From: an uncultured Coriobacteriaceae bacterium
Lineage (GTDB): Bacteria > Actinomycetota > Coriobacteriia > Coriobacteriales > UMGS124
Direction: 5' to 3'
DNA: 64,000 bases
Assembly: GCA_900539345.1 (NCBI GenBank)
Contig: UQBS01000005.1
Span: 22,838 to 86,837 of the forward strand
Part shown: one piece after another, positions 34,733 to 43,294 of the stretch
Layout: every line of letters starts with the position of its first letter
Position numbering within the stretch: position 1 is the stretch's first letter
Made by a program: the position numbers and the translations under genes
The notes under the pieces: generated by a model
The model's input: the letters and a program-made list of their open reading frames with translations, nothing else
Databases searched by the model: none
Told to the model about the DNA's origin: nothing

Positions 34733-35173
34733 CTACTCCTCCAAAAAATCCAGGGCGAGCAGGTCTTCCTCCGCACGCCGATAGGCAGCTCCGTCGCAGA
34801 CCTCGAGATGGTCCCCGCCGCCCACGATGGCGACGTCCTTGTCGAGGCCCACGATTTGGCGCAACCTGCCCGGGATGCCGATGCGACCGGCCGAGTCAAT
34901 GGCGGTCTCTTCGGTAAATGCGAGCAGGCGCGTGCGAAGCTGCACGTCGCGCGTGGAGCGCGGGTTGAAGCCCTCGCTGAAGAACGACTTGACCCATGCG
35001 TCGTAGGCCTCGGGCGCAAAGACGTAGACCGCCTTTTTGTCCAGAGACAGGACGCACTTCACAATCTCAGGCAGATAGCGGCGCGCCTTGGCGGGAAGCG
35101 AGACACGGCCCTTTGCGTCGAGCGTGTGCTCGGCAACGCCGGTAAAGCACGTATCTTGTGCCTCGATGTCCAT
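34733..35173 (-). CDS. mraZ: Transcriptional regulator MraZ
   Basis: First gene of the dcw cluster; a ring-forming AbrB-fold DNA-binding protein that usually represses its own operon. 146 residues with two copies of the motif (HTLDAKGRVSLPAKARRYL at about 16-34 and DSAGRIGIPGRLRQIVGL at about 93-110). Preceded by GAGGAGGCGCAC. Likely targets are the TGGGN boxes upstream. Confidence 0.95.
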   Translation of the reverse strand: MDIEAQDTCFTGVAEHTLDAKGRVSLPAKARRYLPEIVKCVLSLDKKAVYVFAPEAYDAWVKSFFSEGFNPRSTRDVQLRTRLLAFTEETAIDSAGRIGIPGRLRQIVGLDKDVAIVGGGDHLEVCDGAAYRRAEEDLLALDFLEE

Positions 35174-35251
35174 GTGCGCCTCCTCTCAGCCTGATTTTGA
35201 GCCGAATCGTCCAACTTGACTGTCAGGATACACCATAGCGGAGTGCTTTTA

Positions 35252-35297
35252 TCCCACTCCATGCAACTTCATAGCTCTTTTCCCCCACTTTATCCCA
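35252..35297 (-). promoter_or_regulatory. Candidate MraZ boxes upstream of mraZ
   Basis: On the minus strand TGGGA (35297-35293) and TGGGG (35287-35283) are direct repeats with 5 bases between them, the known MraZ box spacing; a third TGGGA is at 35256-35252. They lie 80-125 bases before the mraZ start. Confidence 0.55.
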
Positions 35298-35311
35298 CCC
35301 CACACACAGCA

Positions 35312-35466
35312 CAACGCAGCGGACGAGGTTCCGCATCACTCTAAAACGCGGGTTCTCGTCCGCAAGGCGCCGGGAGGCGATGCGTACTGGACGTACGTGA
35401 GCCTCCCGGCACGGAGCGCCCTTTGCGACGAGTCCCGTGGAGAACGCAGCGGACGAGGTTCCGCAA
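35312..35466. repeat. Palindromic repeat family, first patch (one full unit plus a right half)
   Basis: A right half (35314-35335) is followed by a full unit (35348-35465). Its outer arms TCTCGTCCGC and GCGGACGAGG pair, and an inner 9-bp stem CCGGGAGGC/GCCTCCCGG (35370-35378 and 35401-35409) encloses a GTAC-TGG-ACGTAC loop. Same family as the patch at 39811-40225. Lies just past the xerD stop, between xerD and the mraZ promoter. Confidence 0.85.
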
Positions 35467-35470
35467 CTCC

Positions 35471-36424
35471 CTACAGGTGGGCGCGGGGGTGGGCCGTAAA
35501 GTATTCCTCGCGTATATGTTCCCTATCCACATGTGTGTAAATCTGCGTCGTGGATATGTCGGCATGGCCGAGGATCTCTTGGAGAACGCGCAGGTCAGCG
35601 CCACCGGCAAGCATGTGGCTTGCAAAGGCGTGGCGAAGCACGTGGGGATGCAGGCCCGCGATGCCCACGGCGGCTCCGCAACGCTCCACCACATTGAAGA
35701 TGCTCTGTCGGCTGATGCGCCCACCGCGAGCGTTGAGGAAGACCGCGCGGGGGTCTTGAGATGCCGCCGACGACGTCAGATGCAAGAAAGGTCGGCCCTC
35801 ATCGAGATACGTCCGCAGCGCAACAAGCGCGCTGCCCACGATGGGCACAAGCCTCTCCTTGCTGCCCTTGCCAAAGATACGCAGGAATCCGGCGTCGAGA
35901 TAGCAGGCGGAAAGGTCGAGACCTGCAAGCTCGCTCACACGCAGGCCGCAGCCGTAGAGCACCTCGAGCATCGTCTTGTCGCGCATGCCGATGGGCGTTT
36001 CAGGAAACGGCTGGTCAAGCAACTCGAAAGCCTTCTCCACCGAGATGGTCTCAGGCAGGCGCTGGGGCTTGCGGGGGGCTTTCACTTCAGAAGTAGGAAG
36101 CTTTTCCGCAAGCCCGTCGACATAGAGGAACTTATGCAGGCCCTTGATGGCCGAGACAGCCCTCTGGATGCTCGTAGCGGCCTTGCCCTCGTCGTGTAGG
36201 TGGGCCTGGTACGCTTCCACAAGACCGCGTTCCACCTGGTCGGGAGCGTTGACATTGTGCTCGTCTGCCAGCCATGCGACCCAGGCGGTCAGGTCACGCC
36301 TGTAGGCATCCACCGTGTTCTTGGAAGAGCCCTTCTCAACGCGCAGGTAATCGATATAGTCGGCCAAGCCCGCCTCAAGGGCGGACCTGGCCTGATTCGC
36401 TCTGTCAGTCTTCGGCGCCGTCAC
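35471..36424 (-). CDS. xerD: Site-specific tyrosine recombinase, XerD type
   Basis: Resolves chromosome dimers at dif with a XerC partner. 317 residues: N-terminal SAM-like core-binding domain (ALEAGLADYIDYLRVEKGSSKNTVDAYRRDL) and catalytic domain with Arg in LYGCGLRVSELAGL, HPHVLRHAFASHMLAGGADLRVLQEILGH and the nucleophile Tyr in TTQIYTHV. Housekeeping rather than an integrase: no attachment site, no phage genes, 3 bases downstream of pyrG. Confidence 0.9.
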   Translation of the reverse strand: MTAPKTDRANQARSALEAGLADYIDYLRVEKGSSKNTVDAYRRDLTAWVAWLADEHNVNAPDQVERGLVEAYQAHLHDEGKAATSIQRAVSAIKGLHKFLYVDGLAEKLPTSEVKAPRKPQRLPETISVEKAFELLDQPFPETPIGMRDKTMLEVLYGCGLRVSELAGLDLSACYLDAGFLRIFGKGSKERLVPIVGSALVALRTYLDEGRPFLHLTSSAASQDPRAVFLNARGGRISRQSIFNVVERCGAAVGIAGLHPHVLRHAFASHMLAGGADLRVLQEILGHADISTTQIYTHVDREHIREEYFTAHPRAHL

Positions 36425-36427
36425 AGC

Positions 36428-38059
36428 TTACCGCTCGTCGGCCCGAGCGCAGGAGGCCTTGATGAAGTCGCGGAACAAGGGGTGCGGCTTGGTGGGGCGG
36501 CTGCAAAACTCGGGGTGGAACTGGCCCGCGACAAACCAGGGATGGACGTCGCGAGGAAGCTCGATCATCTCGACGAGGCGGCCGTCGGGCGAGGTGCCCG
36601 ACACAACCAGGCCCGCCTCCACAAGCTGGGGGCGGAACTCGTTGTTCACCTCGAAACGATGGCGGTGACGCTCGGAGATATGCTCCTGGCCATAGGCCTC
36701 GGCACCCAGCGTACCAGCAACAACGTCGCAGGGATAGGCGCCCAGGCGCATGGTGCCGCCCATATCGACGATGCCGGCCTGGTCGGGCATGAGGGCAATG
36801 ACGGGATGCTGAGTCGTCTCGCTGAACTCGGCAGAGTTGGCATCAGCCCAGCCAAGCACGTCGCGAGCAAACTCGGTTACGGCAACCTGAAGGCCCAGGC
36901 AGATGCCAAGGTAAGGAATCTTGTGCGTGCGGGCGTAACGGGCCGCGCAAATCTTGCCCTCGAATGCGCGCGAGCCAAAACCGCCAGGAACAAGGATGCC
37001 GTCGGCGCTGCCCAGAACTTCATCGGCATTGGCGTCGCAAAGTGTCTCGCCGTCGATGAGCTCGATGTCAACGGCGCGGCCGTTGGCGACGCCAGCGTGA
37101 TGCAGGGCCTCGATCACCGACAGGTATGCGTCGGGAAGCTGGGTGTACTTACCCACAAGCTTAATCTTGACCTCGCCGAGCGTGTCGCGGGTTGCCTCAG
37201 CGGCCGCCTTGGCATCGAGGAAGGCATCCCACTCGGCCATGTCGGACGTACGGGGGTCCAAGCCCAGGCGCTCACAGACCTTGAGGTCAAAGCCCTGGTC
37301 GGCAAGCATTTTGGGCACGTCGTAGATGGAGGGGCAGTCGCCGTTCACAAAGACCTCGTCGGGGTCGACGTCGCAGAACGACGCGATCTTGTGGCAGATC
37401 TTGTCGTCCACCTCGTGGTCGGCGCGCAGAACAATGATGTCAGGAGAGACACCCAGGCCACGCAGCTCTTTGACAGAGTGCTGGGTAGGCTTGGTCTTCA
37501 CCTCGTGCGATGCGGCGATGTAGGGAAGCAGCGACACGTGGATGTAGCAGACGTTCTCGTATCCCACATCCTTGCGGAACTGGCGGATGGCCTCGATGAA
37601 AGGCTGTGACTCGATGTCGCCGATGGTACCGCCAATCTCGGTGATGACGACGTCGGCGCCGGCCTTGTCGGCCACGCGGTGCATACGTGCCTTGATCTCG
37701 TTGGTGACATGGGGAATAACCTGCACCGTGCCGCCAAGGAAGTCGCCATGGCGCTCGCGGTTGATGAGGGTCTGATACACCGAACCCTGCGTGACGTTGG
37801 AGTCACGGTTGAGGCTCTCGTCGATGAAGCGCTCGTAGTGGCCCAGGTCGAGGTCACCCTCATGGCCGTCGTCGGTCACAAAGACCTCGCCATGCTGGAA
37901 GGGGCTCATCGTGCCGGGGTCGACGTTGAGATAGGGATCCATCTTCTGCATCGTGACCTTGTAGCCGCGGCTCTTGAGAAGGCGGCCCAAGGACGCTGCA
38001 GTAATGCCCTTACCCAGGGACGATACGACTCCGCCAGTCACGAATACATGTTTTGTCAT
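36428..38059 (-). CDS. pyrG: CTP synthase
   Basis: Makes CTP from UTP, ATP and glutamine. 543 residues: amidoligase domain (KHVFVTGGVVSSLGKGITAASLGRLLKSRG, DPYLNVDPGTMSPFQHGEVFVTDDGHEGDLDLGHYERF) and class I glutamine amidotransferase domain with PGGFGSRAFEGK, the nucleophile Cys in YLGICLGLQ and the His of FHPEF. Directly upstream of xerD in one transcript. The 156-base upstream gap is AT-rich and probably holds the promoter. Confidence 0.97.
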   Translation of the reverse strand: MTKHVFVTGGVVSSLGKGITAASLGRLLKSRGYKVTMQKMDPYLNVDPGTMSPFQHGEVFVTDDGHEGDLDLGHYERFIDESLNRDSNVTQGSVYQTLINRERHGDFLGGTVQVIPHVTNEIKARMHRVADKAGADVVITEIGGTIGDIESQPFIEAIRQFRKDVGYENVCYIHVSLLPYIAASHEVKTKPTQHSVKELRGLGVSPDIIVLRADHEVDDKICHKIASFCDVDPDEVFVNGDCPSIYDVPKMLADQGFDLKVCERLGLDPRTSDMAEWDAFLDAKAAAEATRDTLGEVKIKLVGKYTQLPDAYLSVIEALHHAGVANGRAVDIELIDGETLCDANADEVLGSADGILVPGGFGSRAFEGKICAARYARTHKIPYLGICLGLQVAVTEFARDVLGWADANSAEFSETTQHPVIALMPDQAGIVDMGGTMRLGAYPCDVVAGTLGAEAYGQEHISERHRHRFEVNNEFRPQLVEAGLVVSGTSPDGRLVEMIELPRDVHPWFVAGQFHPEFCSRPTKPHPLFRDFIKASCARADER

Positions 38060-38215
38060 AGGTGAGTTCCCGTTCCTCTCGCCATGCCGTACGCGGCGGC
38101 AGCCGTTAAGTTACGGGGCTTCATTTTAGCACGGCCATGTTTCAAGTCGTGTTCACCGCAGATATCAATAAAATATTGAAAATATTGCCAATCCAAGGAG
38201 AGCACTGTGCCTCCC

Positions 38216-39670
38216 CTACTCGCCCTTGCCTTCGACCAAGTCGATAAGCTCCTGGTGAGAGTGGATGTCGAGCTTGGCATAGATATGCTTGACGTGGGCC
38301 TTGACTGTATTGCGCGAAACGCTTAGACGCTCTTCGATGTACTCGCGGTTGCGACCGCGTGCAAGCATCTCGAACACCTCGGCCTCGCGGGGCGTGAGCT
38401 GATAGGCGGCCGCCACCTGGGCGCAACGCTCAGCGAAAACCTCATCGGCAGAGACGTGGATCTCGATGTCGGGCTCGGGAGGCACAACGCCCTCGATCGT
38501 GACACGCAGCGAAAACCCGCGCAGGCCAAAGAGAATGTAGGCGACAAGAACCAGCAGCATGAAGGCGACAAAGAAAGCGAGCTGCTGGTGGCCGGCCGCA
38601 ACCTCGATGCGGTTTGCCGTGGTGCCCAGAAGGGCGCCCAACGTCGTTGCCAGGCCTGACATGCCCTGACCCCATCCCACGATGGACAGGGCGGCCAGAG
38701 GGTTGCGGGCAGCGAGGGCGACAAGCGTGAAATTGAGGGCGATGCCGAACACGCAGGTACCAACCGTAAGAAGGCCGTTCGCCAGCATGACACTGCTCGA
38801 ACCGCCCACCATGACAAGCAAAAAGCCCGCAGTGAGGGCAAGAAGCGACACGTTGACGATCTCGTCGCCGATGAATCGTCCGCCCAGCGCGAGCGTCACC
38901 AACACGAGCACGACCGCGAACGCAAGGCCAAGGTTGCCAAAAGACGGCACGCCGGCCACCTCGCCGAAGCGCAGCGCAAAGCCGAACGCAACCTGTACGA
39001 GAATGATGCAGATATAGAGATTGCTCGTAAGCGGCACATACGAGGCAGGGCGCGTGACGGAAAGCTCGGCGGCGGCAGGACCGGCGGCGATCTCGTCGGC
39101 AAGGGCGCCGGCGCGGCGATGGGCGCACACCAGGCACACGGGGATGAGAACCACAAGCAACACGGCAGAAACCTGTTGAGGAAGAGCGACGCGCACAAGC
39201 AGGTCGAACAGCTGCGCAAACACGGCACCCATCGTAATGGCGACGACTGCCTGGGGCGCAGGCAGCGACACAGCAGCCAGGTTCGAACTGATGGAGGTCC
39301 ATCCGCGGCTTGTCACAAGCAGACATGCGCCCGGCACCAGCAGAGCAGGGACACGCAAGCCCAGTCCCGCAAGCACGCCAACGACGCCAAGCGCCCAGAT
39401 GACCAACATCGAGAAAAAGAGGCCCCTGCCGCTCAAAAGCGCAGGCCAGACAAGCGAGATAAGGCCGAGCGCAATGGAGACGAGCGCGCTGCACGTGATC
39501 GAGATATCGCGCGCGTAGGTAAACACGCCATCGAACAGGGGAAAGAGCGACCGGTTCATGAGCTGCACGGTAAGGCCCGCCATGCCCATCGCGCAACAGA
39601 CAAGCCAGAACTCGCGACTGGCAAACGTCACCCGGCAAAACTCGCGCACCTGTCGTAGTGCCTGTGCCAC
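38216..39670 (-). CDS. LuxR-family regulator with a 12-helix MFS-like membrane domain
   Basis: 484 residues. About 12 hydrophobic helices fill residues 15-385 without recognisable enzyme motifs, followed by a LuxR/FixJ HTH at the C-terminus (LTPREAEVFEMLARGRNREYIEERLSVSRNTVKAHVKHIYAKLDIHSHQELIDLV). This architecture is abundant in Eggerthellales, where such genes often sit next to the reductase they control. Start is GTG at 39670 with a GGGCGGGACG leader. The neighbouring gene upstream on the same strand is the Tat FAD reductase at 40231, separated by the repeat patch; I infer, but cannot show, that it senses a related compound. Confidence 0.88.
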   Translation of the reverse strand: MAQALRQVREFCRVTFASREFWLVCCAMGMAGLTVQLMNRSLFPLFDGVFTYARDISITCSALVSIALGLISLVWPALLSGRGLFFSMLVIWALGVVGVLAGLGLRVPALLVPGACLLVTSRGWTSISSNLAAVSLPAPQAVVAITMGAVFAQLFDLLVRVALPQQVSAVLLVVLIPVCLVCAHRRAGALADEIAAGPAAAELSVTRPASYVPLTSNLYICIILVQVAFGFALRFGEVAGVPSFGNLGLAFAVVLVLVTLALGGRFIGDEIVNVSLLALTAGFLLVMVGGSSSVMLANGLLTVGTCVFGIALNFTLVALAARNPLAALSIVGWGQGMSGLATTLGALLGTTANRIEVAAGHQQLAFFVAFMLLVLVAYILFGLRGFSLRVTIEGVVPPEPDIEIHVSADEVFAERCAQVAAAYQLTPREAEVFEMLARGRNREYIEERLSVSRNTVKAHVKHIYAKLDIHSHQELIDLVEGKGE

Positions 39671-39725
39671 CGTCCCGCCCCCTTCGCGCGCAAACCGCTC
39701 TTACACCCGCGATTCTACACGCGAA

Positions 39726-39762
39726 AGGGGCAGCCCTCAGCCCATGGCCGAAGACTGCCCCT
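39726..39762 (-). terminator. Possible terminator downstream of the FAD reductase and repeat patch
   Basis: AGGGGCAG/CTGCCCCT stem (8 bp) with a 21-base loop; on the minus strand it is followed only by TTTCGCG, so termination would be weak. It separates the repeat patch from the LuxR gene. Confidence 0.4.
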
Positions 39763-39810
39763 CAAACACTCAAACTACCCTCTAACCCCACAGCCGGGGC
39801 CCACGCACAG

Positions 39811-40225
39811 CGCCGCACGCGAGGTTCCGCAACTCCTCAAAAGCGGGTTCTCGTCCGCAAGGCGTCGGGAGGCGATGCGTACTAGGTCTGGAGAACGCAG
39901 CAGACGAGGTTCCGCATCCCTCTAAAAGCGGGTTCTGATGCGCAAGGCGCGCGATGCCGACGTGCGCGGTGCGGGCCTTTGGCCTACTGGAGTACTCTAG
40001 GCCCTGCGGAACGCAGCGCATCAGGTCCGCATCCCACTAAAACGCAGGTTCTCACGCGCAAGGCGCGCGGAGTCGATGTGTACTGGAGTACATGAGACTC
40101 CGCGGAACGCGGCGCGTGAGGTTCCGCAGCTCCTCAAAAAGCGGGTTCTGATGCGCAAGGCGCGCAGGGCCGACGTGTACTGGAGTACTCTAGGCCCTGC
40201 GGAACGCAGCGCATCAGGTTCCGCA
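39811..40225. repeat. Palindromic repeat family, second patch (three near-full units, one shortened unit and a right half)
   Basis: A right half at 39811-39832, a shortened unit at 39844-39917 and full units at 39929-40030, 40043-40128 and 40141-40225. Each runs GCGGGTTCT + arm + CAAGGCG ... inner hairpin with TACTGGAGTAC loop ... GGAACGC + arm + GGTTCCGCA. Arms differ between units but pair within each: ACGCGC with GCGCGT (40043 unit), ATGCGC with GCGCAT (40141 unit). Inner stems also change in step: GGAGTC/GACTCC against AGGGCC/GGCCCT. It fills most of the 560-base gap before the FAD reductase stop and contains no gene. Confidence 0.88.
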
Positions 40226-40230
40226 ACTCC

Positions 40231-41928
40231 CTAGTTGGCGAACTCCTGGCCAAGGATGTAGGCCTCGGTGGTAGTACGCCCGCACGCAAGGCCGGTGAAC
40301 AGGTTGGGGTAGCTCACGCAGAAGAAGCCGCCCGAGCAGTCACCGATGGCGTAGAGGCCCTCGATGGGGTTGTTGTCCTGGTCGAGAACCTGCATGTGCG
40401 TGTTGATGAGCAGGCCGTCGAACGTGGCGAGGTGCCAGGCGCCGGTGCGCACGCCATAGAAAGGCGGCGTGTCGAGCTTCGTGAGGCGGTAGGCCTCCTT
40501 GTAGTAGTCGGGGTCGGCGCCCTCGTCGCAGTAGCCGTTGTACTTCTCAACCGTGGCCGCAAGGTTCTCAGCGGGGATGTTGAGCTTCTCGGCAAGCTCC
40601 TCGATGGTGTCGGCCTGCTGGATGTAGCCGTCCTCGATAAGCTTGGCGTTCATGTTGTTCCACACCACGTCAAACGGGATGTTGTTCTGGGCACCGTTGT
40701 CGAAGGGGAACAGACGACAGCAACCGACCTCATTGAGCTGCTCAGCCTTGGCCTTGGCGTCGGAGTCCCAGATGTCGCAGTAGGTGTGGTAAGGCTGGCT
40801 CCACGTGGAGTGCAGCATGTAGTCGTAGGGACCGCTCTCGTTGCAGAAGCGCTCGCCGTTGAGGTTGACCTTGAGGAAGGGCTGCTCGCCGAACCAGAAC
40901 CAACGGCCCACGACGCCATTGCCGGCAACCTCGTCGGGCATGACGCAGCAGCGGTTGAACAGGATCGAGGTGCCAATCGGGTCCTTGCGGGCACCGAGCC
41001 ACATACCAGCCTTGATGCCGGAGCCGTCATCGGTGGAACCAGAGGTGCACAGGATGCGACCGTCGACGATCTCGGGCTGCAGGGCGCACATCATCTCGGA
41101 GTTCGTGGAGTAACCACCCGTGGCAAGTACGACGCCCTTGGAAGCATTGATGCGCACGTAGTGGCCATCGGTGGTGTCCTGGGCGATAGCGCCGGTCACG
41201 CGGCCGGACTCGTCCTGCTCGAGCTTGACCAGGGGGCAGCTCCAGCGCACCTCGGCACCGGCGTCGATGGCAGCCTGGCGCATGACCTTGGTGTAGGAAT
41301 CGTCGTCGCCAGCGGCCTCGGTCTTCTGGGGGCTGTGGCCCGTGGCGTAGGCGCGGTCGCGACCCTCGCCGTCCTGGTTGCCGATGCCACCCTCGAACTC
41401 CATGACGAACTTGCCGGTAGCCTCGATGGTCTCGGTGATCCAGTCGATGACCTCGCCGGAGCGCTGAGCCCACATCTTGATGAGGTCATAGTTGCAGAAG
41501 CCGTTGGCGTAGCGGACGATGTCCTCGACGGCGTCCTTCTCCTCAATCTTGAACTCGGGGAACTCCTCGAAGGAGGCCAGCTGGAGCTTGGAGTTCATGG
41601 CGCCGATGTCCTCGCGCATCTGCTGGCAGGTCTCCTCGGCGTCACGCTCGATGACGAGGGTCTTGCTGCCGTTCTGTGCGCAGGAAAGCGCGCAGGGCAC
41701 ACCGCCGGTGTTGAAGCCGCAGACAAGAACCTCGGTCTCGAGGGTCTCGGTGATGTCGGCCTCGGCAACCTCGGGCGCCTCGCCCAGCCAAGCGGGGTTG
41801 CCCTCGGCGGTCAGGGCATCCTGGGCCTGGGCGGAGGTGGTGCCGGCCAGGTTGGCGGCTGCGGCGACGCCTGCGCCTGCAAGTGCGGCACCGGCGACGA
41901 AGTTACGGCGGGTCAGGGTCTCGTTCAT
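40231..41928 (-). CDS. Tat-exported FAD-dependent reductase, fumarate reductase flavoprotein family
   Basis: 565 residues. Twin-arginine signal LTRRNFVAGAALAGAGVAAAANLAG with likely cleavage after AQA. The FAD-binding motif is VLVCGFNTGGVPCALSCAQNG with a degenerate first GxGxxG, then LVIERD. The middle has VLATGGYSTNSEMM, the C-terminal FAD contact is EGLYAIGDCSGGFFCVSYPNLFTGLACGRTTTEAYILG. No haem-binding CxxCH, so electrons must come from a separate quinol or cytochrome partner outside this locus. Likely acts on a C=C bond (fumarate-, urocanate- or acrylate-like substrate) in the cell envelope. ATG at 41928 with GGAAGG nine bases upstream. Confidence 0.85.
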   Translation of the reverse strand: MNETLTRRNFVAGAALAGAGVAAAANLAGTTSAQAQDALTAEGNPAWLGEAPEVAEADITETLETEVLVCGFNTGGVPCALSCAQNGSKTLVIERDAEETCQQMREDIGAMNSKLQLASFEEFPEFKIEEKDAVEDIVRYANGFCNYDLIKMWAQRSGEVIDWITETIEATGKFVMEFEGGIGNQDGEGRDRAYATGHSPQKTEAAGDDDSYTKVMRQAAIDAGAEVRWSCPLVKLEQDESGRVTGAIAQDTTDGHYVRINASKGVVLATGGYSTNSEMMCALQPEIVDGRILCTSGSTDDGSGIKAGMWLGARKDPIGTSILFNRCCVMPDEVAGNGVVGRWFWFGEQPFLKVNLNGERFCNESGPYDYMLHSTWSQPYHTYCDIWDSDAKAKAEQLNEVGCCRLFPFDNGAQNNIPFDVVWNNMNAKLIEDGYIQQADTIEELAEKLNIPAENLAATVEKYNGYCDEGADPDYYKEAYRLTKLDTPPFYGVRTGAWHLATFDGLLINTHMQVLDQDNNPIEGLYAIGDCSGGFFCVSYPNLFTGLACGRTTTEAYILGQEFAN

Positions 41929-42067
41929 GGTCAATGTCCTTCCGTTGCGTTCAACTTATATGGGAACACACTCGTTCGCGGCGCACGCCTGCAGGCATCC
42001 CTGCGCTTGATCGCGTCGCTGACGCCCATAATGGCCCGCCTAGCCCCCATGAGCCATTGCCCAGCCA

Positions 42068-42162
42068 GGGTAATCTTTTATTTGCATATCTACCAGGTAA
42101 AATAGAAACGATTACCCCGCCTGGGTAAGCGTTTTATCACGCTGGAATACCCTGAGGGTAAT
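42068..42162. promoter_or_regulatory. Cluster of TACC/GGTA palindromes upstream of the FAD reductase
   Basis: Within 95 bases: a half site GGGTAA at 42068-42073, TACCAGGTA at 42091-42099, TTACCCCGCCTGGGTAA at 42112-42128 and TACCCTGAGGGTA at 42148-42160. They lie 140-235 bases before the reductase start in an AT-rich part of the 41929-42415 gap, as expected of an operator array. The remainder of that gap shows nothing I can name. Confidence 0.55.
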
Positions 42163-42368
42163 GGCTCAGCGCACTGAGAACCTGCATGCCGCTTCCTAGC
42201 GCCCAAAGGGACGCATCGCTCGATCATCAAGCCAGCAAGCAATCACGCTCCGACGATGAGCCTCCTTCAAAGACCGCACATACCTGTGGGGCGATGTCCA
42301 CGGCACACGCGCGTGCCTATGCATGCTCGTGCTTATACCAACAAGCGCCTCGCATGACAACGCGCAAC

Positions 42369-42405
42369 AAAAAACGCCCAGAGGCCTGAGCCTTCCGGGC
42401 GTTTT
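42369..42405 (-). terminator. Rho-independent terminator of the tRNA pair
   Basis: On the minus strand AAAACGCCC...GGGCGTTTTTTG with an inner GGC/GCC extension; the U-run is long. It lies just past the tRNA-Lys 3' end. Confidence 0.85.
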
Positions 42406-42415
42406 GAAGTTCACA

Positions 42416-42492
42416 TGGTGCGCCGTCAGGGATTCGAACCCTGGACCTTGGGATTAAGAGTCCCCTGCTCTGGCCAGCTGAGCTAACGGCGC
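42416..42492 (-). tRNA. tRNA-Lys (anticodon CTT)
   Basis: Minus-strand cloverleaf: acceptor GCGCCGT/ACGGCGC, D-arm GCTC-AGCTGGCCA-GAGC, anticodon loop CTCTTAA, T-arm CAGGG-TTCGAAT-CCCTG, discriminator A and an encoded CCA. Three bases downstream of tRNA-His. Confidence 0.95.
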
Positions 42493-42495
42493 AAA

Positions 42496-42572
42496 TGGGG
42501 TGAGAAAAGGGGCTCGAACCCTCGACCTTCGGAGCCACAATCCGACGCTCTGCCAACTGAGCTACTCCCACC
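42496..42572 (-). tRNA. tRNA-His (anticodon GTG)
   Basis: Minus-strand cloverleaf: acceptor GTGGGAG/TTCTCAC with the extra 5' G typical of tRNA-His, D-arm GCTC-AGTTGGCA-GAGC, anticodon loop TTGTGGC, T-loop TTCGAGC, discriminator C and encoded CCA. Confidence 0.94.
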
Positions 42573-42661
42573 ACGTGCTGCAGGAGAGTATTTTGCAGGA
42601 AGACGCGATGGAAGGCAAGTACTTTCTCGAAGAAATGCCTTTCACCACTAGATGTACAAAA

Positions 42662-43045
42662 CTAGGCCGTCACCGCGTCCTGCTCGACCTTGCTCGTGAG
42701 AATCGCCTCGACCCCACGCTCGCCGGTATGGATGCGAATGGCCTCTTCCACGGGGTAGATGAAGATCTTGCCATCGCCCACCTCCCCTTCCTTGCCGGTA
42801 CGGGCGGCCGCCAGGATGATATCGGCAACCGTATCGACGCGTTCGTCAGGTAGGACGATCTCTATCTTGACCTTGGCCCGCATGCGCACGAGCACCTCGG
42901 TTCCCCGATAGTACTCAGTCCAGCCATGCTGGTTGCCAGCTCCCTGCACCTGTGAGATCGTCATGCCTTCGACGTTTGCAGCGAACAGGGCGCTCTTTAC
43001 TTCTTCGACGGCCTCAGGGCGAACGATTGCCTCTATCTTCTTCAT
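42662..43045 (-). CDS. glnB: Nitrogen regulatory P-II protein
   Basis: 127 residues. Trimeric sensor of 2-oxoglutarate and ATP/ADP. The T-loop GNQHGWTEYYRGTEV keeps the Tyr that is uridylylated or adenylylated in other species, and VGDGKIFIYPVEEAIRIHTGERG is the C-terminal P-II signature. A 12-residue tail extends past the usual end. ATG at 43045 has GAAAGGACGGG upstream. There is no amtB, glnA or nif gene beside it, so its target is unknown; it may be GlnB or GlnK type. Confidence 0.92.
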   Translation of the reverse strand: MKKIEAIVRPEAVEEVKSALFAANVEGMTISQVQGAGNQHGWTEYYRGTEVLVRMRAKVKIEIVLPDERVDTVADIILAAARTGKEGEVGDGKIFIYPVEEAIRIHTGERGVEAILTSKVEQDAVTA

Positions 43046-43215
43046 GCATCCCGTCCTTTCCGGTGAGAGCGACACGTTGAATGGCCTTTGAGCCACTGTC
43101 ACAGTAGGGCGGCAAGATTTCTCAGACATTTCCGTAAACATCCGTTAACACAGCAATCGCTGAGCGTTCAACAGGCCCGGGTGGAAGCACATCCTGCGCA
43201 TACGCAAGACACAAA

Positions 43216-43243
43216 AAGGCCCGTGGGGAATCCCGCGGGCCTT
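43216..43243 (-). terminator. Rho-independent terminator of htrA
   Basis: AAGGCCCGCGGG/CCCCACGGGCCTT on the minus strand with an ATT loop, followed by TTTTTGTG. About 50 bases past the htrA stop. Confidence 0.85.
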
Positions 43244-43294
43244 ACGAAGGACTTGATTGGCAAAGAGCCACCGGGTTTTGCCTTGGCGAGACGC

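Noticed and set aside
35471..36424. The tyrosine recombinase as an integrase of a mobile element
   Set aside because: XerD-like domains, pyrG-linked, no attachment sites or phage genes nearby.
39811..40225. The repeats as a CRISPR array
   Set aside because: Units are about 85-105 bases, themselves palindromic, with no uniform short repeat plus unique spacers and no cas genes.
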